Assembly: GCA_002418885.1 (NCBI GenBank)
Contig: DIEZ01000032.1
Location: 1 to 27,398, forward strand
Source: Syntrophaceae bacterium UBA5761
Lineage (GTDB): Bacteria; Desulfobacterota; Syntrophia; Syntrophales; UBA4778
Direction of reading: 5' to 3'
Length of the DNA: 27,398 nucleotides
This document shows positions 7,127 to 16,569 of the stretch, piece by piece (position 1 is the first letter of the stretch; the number at the start of each line of letters is the position of its first letter). Under the pieces are notes generated by a model. The model made no database searches and was not told the origin of the DNA. It saw only the letters and a list, made by a program, of their open reading frames with translations. A program made the position numbers and the translations under genes.

Positions 7127-7155
7127 TTGACACCGTACTTGTTTATGGTCATAGT
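7127..7155 (+). promoter_or_regulatory. Predicted promoter of the polyglucan cluster
   Basis: TTGACA (7127-7132), a 17-nt spacer and CATAGT (7150-7155, four of six consensus bases) form a plausible sigma70 promoter. It would give a leader of about 75 nt before the debranching enzyme. It lies in the divergent gap between coaE and this cluster. Confidence 0.5.
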
Positions 7156-7235
7156 TTTCGGAAGTTTCCGAGGAAAGGAATACCGATACCGGGAGAAATT
7201 TCGGCCTGCTGTAATATCCCGGGAAGGCGACCGCC

Positions 7236-9224
7236 ATGCAGGTTCGGATAGAGAAAGACATTTGCAGAAACATCAGCGAAGCCTTGAGTCTTGAGTGGCT
7301 CGAGACGGACGGCGCCGGGGGTTATGCCTCGAGCACCATCCTGATGTGTCATACGAGAAAATATCACGGGCTTCTGGTACCTAACCTTGCCGACCCGCCA
7401 GGCAGACATGTCCTCCTTTCGAAGTTCGAAGATTCTGTTTTTGTGAAAAACGAAGAGTTCTTTTTTTCCTGTCACCAATACCCGGGTGTTTTCTTCCCCG
7501 GAAGCAACCACGTCCTGCAGGGGTACGAATTCGACTACTGTCCCCGTTTCATTTTTAAAATCGGCACTATCGTCATCCACCGGCGGATTATGCTTGTTCA
7601 AGGAGGAGGGTGTGTTTTGGTTCGCTACTCCTGCGAATCCGGCGGGACCCTCCGCCTGAGATTAAAACCGTTTCTTGCTTTCCGAGGGCACCATCGATTG
7701 TCCAAAGAGAACTCCTTCATAAGACGTGATGTTAAGCGAACGGCGTACGGATTCGAGTTTCACCCGTACGAAGGGATGACGGGCCTGATCATACGGACGA
7801 GCGGGGAGGCCGAGTTTACGCCTATGCCCCTTTGGTATAAAGATTTCGAGTACGTTCGGGAGCGGGAAAGAGGATATGATTTTCGCGAAGACCTGTTCAT
7901 GCCCGGCCTGCTTGAGATGGAGTTGGCAGAAGGCCGAGAAGTTTATCTCTCGGCATCCATCCGCGAGTGCGAGAAGAATCCTCAGGCACTATGGGAAGAT
8001 GAAAAGAATCAGCGCAAGCAGGCATCCTCTTTTGTGAGAAACTGTGTGCAGACAGTTCGCTCCGACGGGGAGCGGAAGATGTTGGAGGGCGCGATTCAGT
8101 CCGGTCGGTGTTTCCCTGTCAGGACACCGACCGGTCGGAATACAGCCGTTGCGGGGTACCACTGGTTTTCTGACTGGGGCAGGGACACTTTGATTTCATT
8201 GCCGGGCCTGACTTTTTGTTCGGGGAGGCCGCAGGATGGGGTAGAAATCCTGAAGGCGATCGGTGAGTATGAGAGGGGCGGTCTTTTACCGAACTTCTTC
8301 ACTGATGCCGGCAAAGCCGCCTACAATTCCGTGGATAGTTCTCTCTGGTATTTCTGGGCCGTTCAGCAGATGATGGACCATACGGGCGACTTGAAAACCG
8401 TAGAAGAGTCATTCTGGCCCGTCATGAAGAAGATCATCCGTAACTTTATGGCGGGGACGGACCATGAAATTTATGCGGCAGGAAACGGACTGTTGCACGC
8501 GGGCGACTCTACGACGCAACTGACTTGGATGGATGCTTCTGTGGATGGAAGGCCTGTGACACCGCGGGCGGGGTATGCCGTCGAGGTCAACGCCCTCTGG
8601 TACAACGCCCTATGCTTCGCGAAAGACCTGTCGGATAAGTTTCAGGACGGCGATGTCGACTTGAAAGATGTCGTTCTCAAGACGAGGGGTTCTTTTGAAA
8701 AAGCTTTTTGGGTAGAAGACGGGTCTTATCTGGCCGACGTATTCACGGGTGACGGGATAGACCCGTCAGTCAGGCCGAATCAAATCATCGCCGTCTCGCT
8801 CCCTTATAGGGCAATCGGTGTCGATAAGTGCAAGGGCGTGGTCGAAAGAGTGGTCAGCGACCTGTTGACACCCTATGGATTGCGAACGCTTTCGCCTGCC
8901 GACCCGGCCTACATCGGGCGGTACAGGGGCGACCCTGGACAGCGCGACACGGCATATCATCAGGGAACCGTATGGCCATGGCTCATCGGACCATTCGGCG
9001 ATGCTTACCTGAAAACGTACGGCCGCACAAGAAAAGCCAAAGAATTTCTGATGGAACAGCTTATTATACCCCTGAATTTGCATCGTTACCGTGCTGCGGG
9101 GCTTGGTTTTATTTCCGAAATTTTTGACGGTAACCCGCCGTACCACCCCAACGGGTGCATCGCGCAGGCCTGGAGTACCGCCGAGTTCATCAGATTGCTG
9201 GTGTCTTTATCGCATATCCCGTGA
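7236..9224 (+). CDS. Glycogen debranching enzyme (amylo-alpha-1,6-glucosidase type)
   Basis: Hydrolyses alpha-1,6 branch stubs of glycogen-like polymers. The 662 residues fit the prokaryotic GH133-type debranching enzymes. The N-terminal domain opens with the hallmark EWLETDGAGGYASST, then MCHTRKYHGLLV. The C-terminal (alpha/alpha)-barrel domain carries WFSDWGRDT (W314, G315, R316, D317) and, further on, DPGQRDTAYHQGTVWPW. It begins at an ATG with GGAAGG upstream. It is the first of three adjacent polyglucan genes, followed after 90 bp by the GH57 gene. Bacterial cytoplasmic enzyme; no signal peptide. Whether it also has 4-alpha-glucanotransferase activity, as in eukaryotic bifunctional enzymes, cannot be told. 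Confidence 0.9.
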   Translation: MQVRIEKDICRNISEALSLEWLETDGAGGYASSTILMCHTRKYHGLLVPNLADPPGRHVLLSKFEDSVFVKNEEFFFSCHQYPGVFFPGSNHVLQGYEFDYCPRFIFKIGTIVIHRRIMLVQGGGCVLVRYSCESGGTLRLRLKPFLAFRGHHRLSKENSFIRRDVKRTAYGFEFHPYEGMTGLIIRTSGEAEFTPMPLWYKDFEYVRERERGYDFREDLFMPGLLEMELAEGREVYLSASIRECEKNPQALWEDEKNQRKQASSFVRNCVQTVRSDGERKMLEGAIQSGRCFPVRTPTGRNTAVAGYHWFSDWGRDTLISLPGLTFCSGRPQDGVEILKAIGEYERGGLLPNFFTDAGKAAYNSVDSSLWYFWAVQQMMDHTGDLKTVEESFWPVMKKIIRNFMAGTDHEIYAAGNGLLHAGDSTTQLTWMDASVDGRPVTPRAGYAVEVNALWYNALCFAKDLSDKFQDGDVDLKDVVLKTRGSFEKAFWVEDGSYLADVFTGDGIDPSVRPNQIIAVSLPYRAIGVDKCKGVVERVVSDLLTPYGLRTLSPADPAYIGRYRGDPGQRDTAYHQGTVWPWLIGPFGDAYLKTYGRTRKAKEFLMEQLIIPLNLHRYRAAGLGFISEIFDGNPPYHPNGCIAQAWSTAEFIRLLVSLSHIP

Positions 9225-9235
9225 AGCTGTAAATC

Positions 9236-9263
9236 TTGCAATGCGGATAAAGTTTGATATTAT
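9236..9263 (+). promoter_or_regulatory. Predicted internal promoter before the GH57 gene
   Basis: TTGCAA (9236-9241), a 16-nt spacer and TATTAT (9258-9263) resemble a sigma70 promoter starting near 9270. It lies just after the debranching enzyme stop codon, so the GH57 and synthase-phosphorylase genes may have their own transcript. Confidence 0.5.
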
Positions 9264-9275
9264 GCCTGAGCAGGT

Positions 9276-9291
9276 TCGTCCGGCCGGACGA
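9276..9291. promoter_or_regulatory. Perfect 16-bp palindrome downstream of the predicted internal promoter
   Basis: TCGTCCGGCCGGACGA is identical to its reverse complement and sits a few bases after the predicted transcription start, 24 bp before the GH57 start codon. It could be the operator of a dimeric repressor or form a short hairpin in the 5' leader (6-bp stem, GGCC loop). Function is inferred only from position and symmetry. Confidence 0.45.
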
Positions 9292-9314
9292 GAGCCGTTT
9301 GTCTGAGGGGAAAC

Positions 9315-10517
9315 ATGCCGTCTGTTTGTTGTTACTTCCAAGTCCATCAGCCGTGCAGGCACAGACATTTTACCTTCTTCGATATCGACCGAGACCATAG
9401 GTACGAAGACGACGAAAAGAACACCGTAATCCTGAAAAAAGTAGTCGAGAAGTGCTATCTTCCGGCCAATCGAGTGATGCTGGAGCTTGTCCGGAAGTAC
9501 AAAGGGGATTTCAAGGTCGCCTTTTCGATCACAGGCATCGTCCTTGAGCAGATGGAAATCCATTGCCCCGAGGTGATCGACGGTTTCAAAAGACTCGCCG
9601 ACACGGGATGCGTCGAATTTCTGAGCGAGACATACTATCACTCTCTCGCCTTTCTCTTCTCCCGGAGAGAGTTCAAAGATCAGGTCGAGTTACACAAAAG
9701 GAATATCCGCAGGCTTTTCGGCCAAACACCCAAGACATTCAGGAATACTGAACTCATCTATAACGACGACCTTGCCAGGGAAGTTGAAAAAATGAATTAC
9801 AAGGTCATCCTTGCCGAAGGAGCGGACCACGTCCTCGGGTGGAGAAGCCCGAATTTTATCTACCGGCCGGCCGGATGCCTGAAGCTGAAACTTCTGCTCA
9901 AGAATTACAGGTTGTCCGACGACGTTGCCTTCAGGTTTTCCGACAGAAAGTGGAAGGAATCTCCGCTTGTTGCCGATAAGTATGCCCACTGGATTCATCA
10001 GATAAACAACTCGGGTGACGTCGTAAATCTGTTCATGGATTATGAGACCTTTGGCGAACATCAATGGGAGGAGATGGGTATATTCGATTTTCTGAGGTCG
10101 TTTCCCCGAGAGGTACTTAAGCACCCGGATTTCAGGTTTCAAACGCCGGGCGAGGCTGCTGAAGAATTTGAGCCCGTCGCCCAGTTGAGCGTTCCCCATT
10201 ACACCTCCTGGGCGGATATGGAACGGGATTTGACGGCGTGGTTGGGAAATCACATGCAGAATGACGCGGTCACCGTTCTGTACAGCCTGGAAAAAAAAAT
10301 CAGGAAAAAGAAGGATCCGGAGGCGCTCGAGACGTGGAGAAGGCTTCAGACGTCGGACCACCTGTATTACATGTGTACAAAATGGTTTGCTGACGGAACT
10401 GTGCACAAATACTTCAATCCTTACCAGTCACCTTATGACGCGTACATCAATTTTATGAACATCCTCACTGATTTTTCGAACACCCTAGAGAAGGCGGGAC
10501 GGAAACATGACAAATGA
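9315..10517 (+). CDS. GH57 family alpha-amylase-like glycosidase
   Basis: Retaining alpha-glucan hydrolase or transglycosylase of family GH57. The 400 residues include region I (YFQVHQP, near residue 7), the probable nucleophile Glu146 in FRNTELIYND, and the probable acid in FMDYETFGEHQ (Asp242). This is the short AmyA-like group; GH57 branching enzymes are longer. The stop codon overlaps the start of the next gene by 11 bp, so translation is coupled to the synthase-phosphorylase fusion. It probably trims or rearranges linear alpha-glucan during storage-polymer turnover. No signal peptide. Exact specificity is unknown. Confidence 0.85.
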   Translation: MPSVCCYFQVHQPCRHRHFTFFDIDRDHRYEDDEKNTVILKKVVEKCYLPANRVMLELVRKYKGDFKVAFSITGIVLEQMEIHCPEVIDGFKRLADTGCVEFLSETYYHSLAFLFSRREFKDQVELHKRNIRRLFGQTPKTFRNTELIYNDDLAREVEKMNYKVILAEGADHVLGWRSPNFIYRPAGCLKLKLLLKNYRLSDDVAFRFSDRKWKESPLVADKYAHWIHQINNSGDVVNLFMDYETFGEHQWEEMGIFDFLRSFPREVLKHPDFRFQTPGEAAEEFEPVAQLSVPHYTSWADMERDLTAWLGNHMQNDAVTVLYSLEKKIRKKKDPEALETWRRLQTSDHLYYMCTKWFADGTVHKYFNPYQSPYDAYINFMNILTDFSNTLEKAGRKHDK

Positions 10518-13500
10518 CGTTTTTCTTTTCGAGACCAGCTGGGAAGTTTGCAATAAAGTCGGCGGGATCTATACGGTAATAAGGACAAAGGCCCCCTTCG
10601 CAGTCCAAAATTTCGGCGAAAATTATTACCTCCTGGGGCCGGACCTTAAAGCAAACCCGGAGTTCGAAGAAACGGACGAGGAATGTTGGGTAAAAATTCG
10701 CGAGGCAGCGGCCATCAAAGAAATACCTTGCCGTTTCGGGCGGTGGAAGATACCCGGTGAACCGAAGGTCATCCTCGTCTCCTTCGGGAAAAAATTCAAT
10801 AAAGACCAGCTCCTATATGAGCTTTGGGAAGATTACGGAGTCGACTCGATTTCAGGCGGGTGGGACTACGTGGAACCCGTCATGTTCAGTTATACCTGTG
10901 GGGCGGTCATCGAAACAGTGTACAATATCATTGTCAGGCCGACAGGGGGAAGCGCTGTAGCACAATTTCACGAATGGATGTGCGGGGCCGGTCTTTTGTG
11001 CATAAAGAAGAGGGTTCCCGAGGTCGGTACGATCTTTACGACCCATGCCACGATTCTCGGGAGGTCCCTGTCGGGTGCGGGCGTGGATATTTATGCGAAG
11101 ATGGAACAGATTTCCCCCCAGAAAGAGGCCGCAGCGCAGAACATCATGGCAAAATATTCGATGGAAGCGGCGTCTGCGCGGGAAGCGGACTGTTTCACGA
11201 CGGTAAGCCAGATTACTGATGTCGAGGCTAAGAACTTCCTCGGCCGGAATTCCGACGTCATCCTGACCAACGGGCTCGACATGGAGAACGTGCCGAACTA
11301 TTCGGTCAACAGGAAGGTTCCGATGAAGCATCGCGAGAGGCTGATTGAGTTCGCCTCTGGGTTTCTTCGGAAAAAATTGGATGCCGGGGTTCGATTGATG
11401 CTGATATCGGGAAGATATGAATTCCACAACAAGGGGATCGATGTTTTTCTGCAGGCCCTCGGTCGTTTGGACAAAGACGTCAGAGGAAAGGTCATGACAG
11501 AGGTCGTTGCCCTGATCTGCGTGTTGGGAGAACATATGGCCATCAATCCTTCCGCGCTCCAGGCCGGGCCGTTGGACGGCGGCGTCCCCCTGATCTCGAC
11601 CCACCGCCTTCAGAACGAGCAGGGCGACCCGATCTTGAATGCGTGCAACAACCTCGGACTCAAAAATCTTCCGGAAAATCATGTTAATGTCATCTTCGTC
11701 CCCGCGTTTCTCAACGGTCATGATGGGCTCATCGACATGGACTACTACGAGGTGCTTTCTGCCTGTGACCTTGGTGTATTCCCGTCCTATTATGAACCAT
11801 GGGGTTATACGCCGCACGAGAGCGTCGCATACAGCGTTCCGACGATAACTACCGATCAGGCCGGCTTCGGGCTGTGGGTACAGAATGCCGTCGGACAGAA
11901 CGGAGGAGTTCTCATCCTGAACAGGAGAGGAGTGCCGTTCAACGTGATCGTAGACAACCTGCGTGGGATGTTGGCGGAATCGATTTCCTGGACGGAAGAG
12001 GACTACGCTGAGCGCCGACAAGAGGCGAGAAAAGTGGCGTTGCAGGCGGGATGGAACAAGTTTTACGACAGGTATCTTGAGGCTTACGACCGGGCGCTGA
12101 CGGCAGCGAGAGCGAGGGTTTTAAGCCGCGAGGTTGCGGACCTCAGAGATAGGGAAGGCCATGTCTTTGCCGGCACAGCCTCGACACAACCCCATTTCCG
12201 GAGTTTTACGGCGGTCGTCAGCTTGCCGAGCGAGATCGGCCGCCTCAGGGAACTTGCCTACAACCTCTGGTGGAGCTGGCATCCAAGCGTTCTTGAGCTC
12301 TTTGCCCATCTGGACCCCAAAAAATGGAACGAATCGGATAACAATCCCGTCCGGATGCTGGAAAGTGTTTTGCCGGAGAGACTCATGGAGGTGGCGGCCA
12401 GTGAAGGTTACCGAAACCTGTATGGGCGAATCATCTCGGAATTCGACGGGTACATGAAGGCGAAAATGACCGGCAACCCTGAATTGCCGGCTGAACTCAG
12501 GTGGTCGTCGCCGATAGCCTATTTTTCTCCCGAATTCGGTTTGCATGAAAGCATCCAGGTCTATTCGGGGGGTCTCGGCGTGCTTGCAGGAGACCTCCTC
12601 AAGGCGGCGAGCGACATGAACATTCCCCTGGTAGGCGTGGGGTTGCTTTACAGAAACGGTTATTTCAGACAGAGGATCGACAAGGACGGATGGCAGGTTG
12701 CAGAATACGAGGAAGGCGATTTTTCCGGCATGCCCGTCCAGATCGTGCGGGACGAAAAGGGGCACGACGTACAGATTGCGGTTGAACTCCCGGGGAGGAC
12801 GCTTTTTGCGAATATCTGGGAGGTGCGGGTCGGGCGGGTCAATCTTTATCTGCTGGACTCGGATGTCGCGCGGAATACCGTTCAGGACAGAAGGATTACC
12901 TCGAGGCTTTATAGTGACGAACCACGAATCAGGATTGAGCAGGAAATACTGCTCGGCATCGGCGGGGTAAAATTGCTGAAGAAGCTGGGTATCAAGCCCA
13001 GTGCCTATCATATCAACGAAGGGCATTCCGCGTTCCTTATCTTTGAGCGTATAAATGACCTGATGATCGACGAAGGGCTTTCGTTCGAGGAAGCAAAAGA
13101 GGTCGTCAGGAGTAATACCTGTTTCACGACCCACACGCCGGTAGATGCCGGCAACGAGCGTTTCACTAAGGATATCATCGAATATTACTTCTCAAACTTC
13201 GTCAAGAGATGGGGGATTACCTGGTCTCAATTCTGGGAACTCAGGCTTAGGGAAGGCGCCGACGAGAGTCCTTTTTCTATGACGGTCTTGGGTCTCAAGA
13301 TGTCTGCGATGTCGAACGCCGTCAGCAGGATGCACTGCGAAGTGGCAAAACGGATGTGGTGCAAAGTATGGAAGGGGTTTCACCACACAGATGTCCCGAT
13401 AAAGCCGATCACGAACGGTGTTCACCTGCTGTCTTATGTGGCTCCGGAGATGCGAGAAGTTTTCGACGTTTACCTGGGGCGTGGTTGGGAGAGGAGGATG

Positions 13501-14760
13501 TCGGACGGGCAACTGTGGAAAAAAGTTCATGACATTCCGAACTCCTACCTGTGGAGGATAAGGAGCACCCTCAAGTTCAACCTTATAAATTTTTTGCGGG
13601 AGGTCGTCTCCAGACAATGGATAAAATACGGAGAGTCCAAGCTTTGGCGTGAGGAATTTGTGGCGAAGATCAACCCGGCAGCGTTGACGGTCGGTTTTGC
13701 CCGAAGGTTCGCACCGTACAAGAGAGCTAACCTTTTGTTGTCCGACCCGGATCGTCTCGACCGCATCGTAAACGACGACAAGTGTCCCGTTCAAATCGTT
13801 TTCGCGGGGAAGGCCCATCCCAGCGATAAGGCTGGCATAGACCTCATCAAAAAGGTGATCGATTTTTGCAATGACAGGAGGTTCATCGGAAAACTGTTTT
13901 TTCTTGAAGACTATGACCTCCGGATCGCGAAGCATCTCGTTCGGGGCGTGGACCTGTGGGTCAATACCCCCAGGCGGCCGTTTGAAGCATGTGGAACAAG
14001 TGGCCAGAAGGTCGTCATCAACGGGGGCCTGAACCTGGGCGTTTCCGACGGGTGGTGGTGTGAAGGGTTCAATGGGTCGAACGGATGGACGATCGGCCCT
14101 GTGATGAACAGGTTTGTCGGTTATGAAGACAGCGCCGATGCCGACGCGAGGGACGCCGAATCGTTATACTCCAGCCTGGAAGACGTCATCGCTCCGATGT
14201 TCTATGAGCGTGATGCCTCCGGAGTTCCTCAGGATTGGATGTCGATGGTCAAACAGTCGATCATGACCCTTGTGCCACGGTTTAACGCGGAGAGAATGAC
14301 AAGGCAGTATTTGGAGGAGATGTACATACCAGTGGCGAAGAGGGGTCACGATATGACTCAAGATTCGTTCAAGCTGGCGAAGGAGTTGTCGGATTGGAAG
14401 ATGAAGGTCCCACTCAGGTTTTCGTCTCTAAGGTTGGTAGATGTGAGTTTCGAGGGTATCCATGGCGACTCGATCCCTGTTGGCGAACCTTTCACCGTAA
14501 AGGTGAGGGTCGACCCGGGAAAGATGGAAAGGGATGAAATACTGGTGGAACTCGTCATCGGAAAGGTTGAGAAGCAGGATTTCTTAAGAGAACCGGCGAA
14601 CATCCCCCTCGAATGTTCGGGGTCCGAAGACGGGATATTGACATATTCCTGCAGGCACAGCGTCCAGGAAAGCGGCTCTTATTCTTACGGTGTCCGGGCC
14701 ATTCCTTATAAAAAGGACCTGATGAAGAAACAGGAGCTCTGTTTGGTTCTTTGGGGGTAA
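10507..14760 (+). CDS. Fusion of GT3 glycogen synthase and GT35 alpha-glucan phosphorylase
   Basis: A 1417-residue protein with two complete glycosyltransferase modules. Residues 1 to about 540 match eukaryotic-type (GT3) glycogen synthase: the sugar-nucleotide motif KVGG at 17-20, and FPSYYEPWGYTPHE, whose Glu430 and Glu438 form the E-x7-E catalytic motif. After a linker around 540-565, residues ~570-1417 match short-type alpha-glucan phosphorylases (Thermotoga-like): an N-terminal LAYNLWWSWHP domain, YFSPEFGLHESIQVYSGGLGVLAGD, and the PLP site FEACGTSGQK with Lys1168 as expected Schiff-base lysine. One enzyme extends glucan from (probably UDP-) glucose; the other releases glucose-1-phosphate. 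The frame is open throughout, so this is not a sequencing join of two genes. It overlaps the GH57 gene by 11 bp. It ends 44 bp from the convergent ACT gene, with no clear terminator. Confidence 0.88.
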   Translation: MTNDVFLFETSWEVCNKVGGIYTVIRTKAPFAVQNFGENYYLLGPDLKANPEFEETDEECWVKIREAAAIKEIPCRFGRWKIPGEPKVILVSFGKKFNKDQLLYELWEDYGVDSISGGWDYVEPVMFSYTCGAVIETVYNIIVRPTGGSAVAQFHEWMCGAGLLCIKKRVPEVGTIFTTHATILGRSLSGAGVDIYAKMEQISPQKEAAAQNIMAKYSMEAASAREADCFTTVSQITDVEAKNFLGRNSDVILTNGLDMENVPNYSVNRKVPMKHRERLIEFASGFLRKKLDAGVRLMLISGRYEFHNKGIDVFLQALGRLDKDVRGKVMTEVVALICVLGEHMAINPSALQAGPLDGGVPLISTHRLQNEQGDPILNACNNLGLKNLPENHVNVIFVPAFLNGHDGLIDMDYYEVLSACDLGVFPSYYEPWGYTPHESVAYSVPTITTDQAGFGLWVQNAVGQNGGVLILNRRGVPFNVIVDNLRGMLAESISWTEEDYAERRQEARKVALQAGWNKFYDRYLEAYDRALTAARARVLSREVADLRDREGHVFAGTASTQPHFRSFTAVVSLPSEIGRLRELAYNLWWSWHPSVLELFAHLDPKKWNESDNNPVRMLESVLPERLMEVAASEGYRNLYGRIISEFDGYMKAKMTGNPELPAELRWSSPIAYFSPEFGLHESIQVYSGGLGVLAGDLLKAASDMNIPLVGVGLLYRNGYFRQRIDKDGWQVAEYEEGDFSGMPVQIVRDEKGHDVQIAVELPGRTLFANIWEVRVGRVNLYLLDSDVARNTVQDRRITSRLYSDEPRIRIEQEILLGIGGVKLLKKLGIKPSAYHINEGHSAFLIFERINDLMIDEGLSFEEAKEVVRSNTCFTTHTPVDAGNERFTKDIIEYYFSNFVKRWGITWSQFWELRLREGADESPFSMTVLGLKMSAMSNAVSRMHCEVAKRMWCKVWKGFHHTDVPIKPITNGVHLLSYVAPEMREVFDVYLGRGWERRMSDGQLWKKVHDIPNSYLWRIRSTLKFNLINFLREVVSRQWIKYGESKLWREEFVAKINPAALTVGFARRFAPYKRANLLLSDPDRLDRIVNDDKCPVQIVFAGKAHPSDKAGIDLIKKVIDFCNDRRFIGKLFFLEDYDLRIAKHLVRGVDLWVNTPRRPFEACGTSGQKVVINGGLNLGVSDGWWCEGFNGSNGWTIGPVMNRFVGYEDSADADARDAESLYSSLEDVIAPMFYERDASGVPQDWMSMVKQSIMTLVPRFNAERMTRQYLEEMYIPVAKRGHDMTQDSFKLAKELSDWKMKVPLRFSSLRLVDVSFEGIHGDSIPVGEPFTVKVRVDPGKMERDEILVELVIGKVEKQDFLREPANIPLECSGSEDGILTYSCRHSVQESGSYSYGVRAIPYKKDLMKKQELCLVLWG

Positions 14761-14804
14761 AAGGGCTGCTCCAGGGCTGCCCGCGGGCGACTATAAGCCG
14801 ATAC

Positions 14805-15236
14805 TCACAGGCTGTAAACTTGTTCCCCGGGAAGAACAGTAAACCCATGTTTCAGCAGGACGTCGATAGCCGTATCCGTAGGGTTGAAACGGAAGATGAT
14901 GATCGCGTTCTCTCCGCTTCTTTCGATGAAGGCATACATGTACTCCACGTTGATGCCTTCCCGGGAAAGCACGGACAGGATTCCGTGAAGACCGCCGGGA
15001 CGGTCGGGCACTTCCACGGCGACGACGTCCGTACACTTCAGGGTGAAACCGTTTTCCTGGAGGACCTTCCTCGCCGTAGGAACGTCATTGACGATCAGTC
15101 GTAGGATGCCGAAATCGGAGGTATCGGCAAGCGCGAGGGCCCGGATGTTTATGGCGGCTGCGCTCAACACGCCGGTAACCTTTTCGAGGGAACCCGGTTT
15201 GTTTTCCAGAAAAATCGAGATCTGCTTTACTTTCAC
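14805..15236 (-). CDS. Tandem ACT-domain protein
   Basis: A 143-residue protein made of two ACT domains (about residues 1-70 and 72-143), the first opening with [15 protein letters not shown] and the second with [15 protein letters not shown] domains bind small ligands, usually amino acids, and regulate a partner. Genes of this type often follow phenylacetate-CoA ligase genes in anaerobes and archaea, as here with a 15-bp gap. The start codon is GTG at 15236, with GGAGGGG 6 nt upstream. A role as aromatic-acid or amino-acid sensor for the ligase is a guess from context. Confidence 0.85.
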   Translation of the reverse strand: MKVKQISIFLENKPGSLEKVTGVLSAAAINIRALALADTSDFGILRLIVNDVPTARKVLQENGFTLKCTDVVAVEVPDRPGGLHGILSVLSREGINVEYMYAFIERSGENAIIIFRFNPTDTAIDVLLKHGFTVLPGEQVYSL

Positions 15237-15251
15237 GAAAAACCCCTCCTT

Positions 15252-16553
15252 TTAGATGTTCCTCTTGTCGAGGACGCGCGTCGCCTTTCCCTCGGAACGC
15301 TGGATCGTTTTTGGTTCCACGAGCTTGACCTGAGCCGTTATTCCGAGGTAATCCTTGATGTCTTTCTTTATTCGCTTCTCGAGATTCTGGAGCTCTTTGA
15401 CCTCATCGGAGAAGAGCGTTTCACTGACCTCGACTTGAATCTCGAGGGTATCCAGAGTGTCGACGCGGTCTACGACCAACTGATAATGCGGCTCCACCCC
15501 CTCGATCCCCATGAGGATGCTTTCGATCTGCGACGGAAAGACGTTGACTCCACGGATGATCAGCATGTCGTCGCTTCTTCCTGAAACCCTATCCATCTTA
15601 ACAAAAGTCCTGCCGCAGCGGCAAAAATCAGTCGAAATCCTCGATATATCCCGCGATCGGTAGCGGACGAGGGGAAAGGCCTCCTTGGTTATGGTTGTGA
15701 AAACAAGTTCACCAGGCTCACCGGGAGGCAGGACTTCACCGGTGTCAGGGTCGATCGTCTCGACGATAAAATGATCCTCGAAGATGTGCATGCCGCTACG
15801 CCCTTCGATGCATTCCATCGCAACGCCCGGCCCCATCACTTCAGATAGGCCATAGATGTTCAAGGCTATTATGTTGAGGCTGTCTTCGATCTGAAGCCTC
15901 ATTTTTTCACTCCAAGGTTCGGCGCCGAACACGCCTACTCGGAGCTTGAGGGATTTCATATCAACGCCCAAGTCGGTCCCTGCCTCGGCAATGGTCAGGG
16001 CGTACGACGGAGTGCAGCAGATCGCCGTCGGTCCGAAGTCCTGGAGGATGGTGATCTGTCTTTTCGTGCTGCCGCCGGACATAGGAATGACGCTGGCCCC
16101 GAGTTTTTCGGCGCCGTAGTGGGCGCCAAGGCCGCCCGTGAAGAGGCCGTACCCATAGGCATTGTGAATTATGTCGTTTTTGGTGATGCCGGCGGCGGTG
16201 AAGCAGCGTGCCACCAACTCGGACCAGTTTTCGATGTCCCGTCTCGTATAACCGACGACCGTGGCTTTGCCGGTCGTGCCGGATGAGGCGTGGAGCCTGA
16301 CGACGTTACTCATCGGGACGGCGAAGAGGCCGAAAGGATAGTTGTTCCTCAAGTCCTCTCTGGTCGTGAAGGGGAGTTTCCGGAGGTCGTCAAGAGATTT
16401 GATGTCGTCGGGGTCGACCCCAGCCTGGTCGAAAGCCCTGCGGTAAAAACCCACCGTGTGGTAGACCCGGTGCACTACTTGCTGGAGTCTTTTGAGTTGC
16501 AGGGCCTTTAGGGCTTCTCTGGGCAGGGTTTCTGCTTCTTCGTTGTATATCAT
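15252..16553 (-). CDS. paaK: Phenylacetate-CoA ligase family enzyme
   Basis: Adenylates an aryl or aryl-alkyl acid and transfers it to CoA, releasing AMP and PPi. The 433 residues fit PaaK. The nucleotide-binding loop [10 protein letters not shown] lies at 89-98; [27 protein letters not shown], the FCRCGRTF cysteine pair and [18 protein letters not shown] follow in family order. AAGGAG precedes the ATG. In anaerobes these ligases also act on aryl acids made by oxidative decarboxylation of aromatic amino acids, and the genuine substrate (phenylacetate, hydroxyphenylacetate, indoleacetate) is not decidable here. It lies 16 bp after ino1 and is followed by the ACT gene, so the three genes are probably one transcript. 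Confidence 0.9.
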   Translation of the reverse strand: MIYNEEAETLPREALKALQLKRLQQVVHRVYHTVGFYRRAFDQAGVDPDDIKSLDDLRKLPFTTREDLRNNYPFGLFAVPMSNVVRLHASSGTTGKATVVGYTRRDIENWSELVARCFTAAGITKNDIIHNAYGYGLFTGGLGAHYGAEKLGASVIPMSGGSTKRQITILQDFGPTAICCTPSYALTIAEAGTDLGVDMKSLKLRVGVFGAEPWSEKMRLQIEDSLNIIALNIYGLSEVMGPGVAMECIEGRSGMHIFEDHFIVETIDPDTGEVLPPGEPGELVFTTITKEAFPLVRYRSRDISRISTDFCRCGRTFVKMDRVSGRSDDMLIIRGVNVFPSQIESILMGIEGVEPHYQLVVDRVDTLDTLEIQVEVSETLFSDEVKELQNLEKRIKKDIKDYLGITAQVKLVEPKTIQRSEGKATRVLDKRNI

Positions 16554-16569
16554 GTGTTCTCCTTGAACA

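Noticed and set aside
7149..7601. 150-residue minus-strand frame near the coaE/debranching gap
   Set aside because: It overlaps the conserved N-terminus of the debranching enzyme on the other strand and has no independent support.
12121..12210. Possible gene junction between glycogen synthase and phosphorylase modules
   Set aside because: I looked for a stop, frameshift or internal ribosome site that would mean two genes; the frame continues and no good start with a ribosome site is seen, so one fused gene is kept.
10852..13134. Two long minus-strand frames (389 and 337 residues)
   Set aside because: Both are antisense to the synthase-phosphorylase fusion, have no family motifs, and are rich in His and Arg as expected for shadows.
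14761..14804. Repeated AGGGCTGC and palindrome GCCCGCGGGC after the fusion gene as a terminator
   Set aside because: No stable stem followed by a U-tract forms on either strand.
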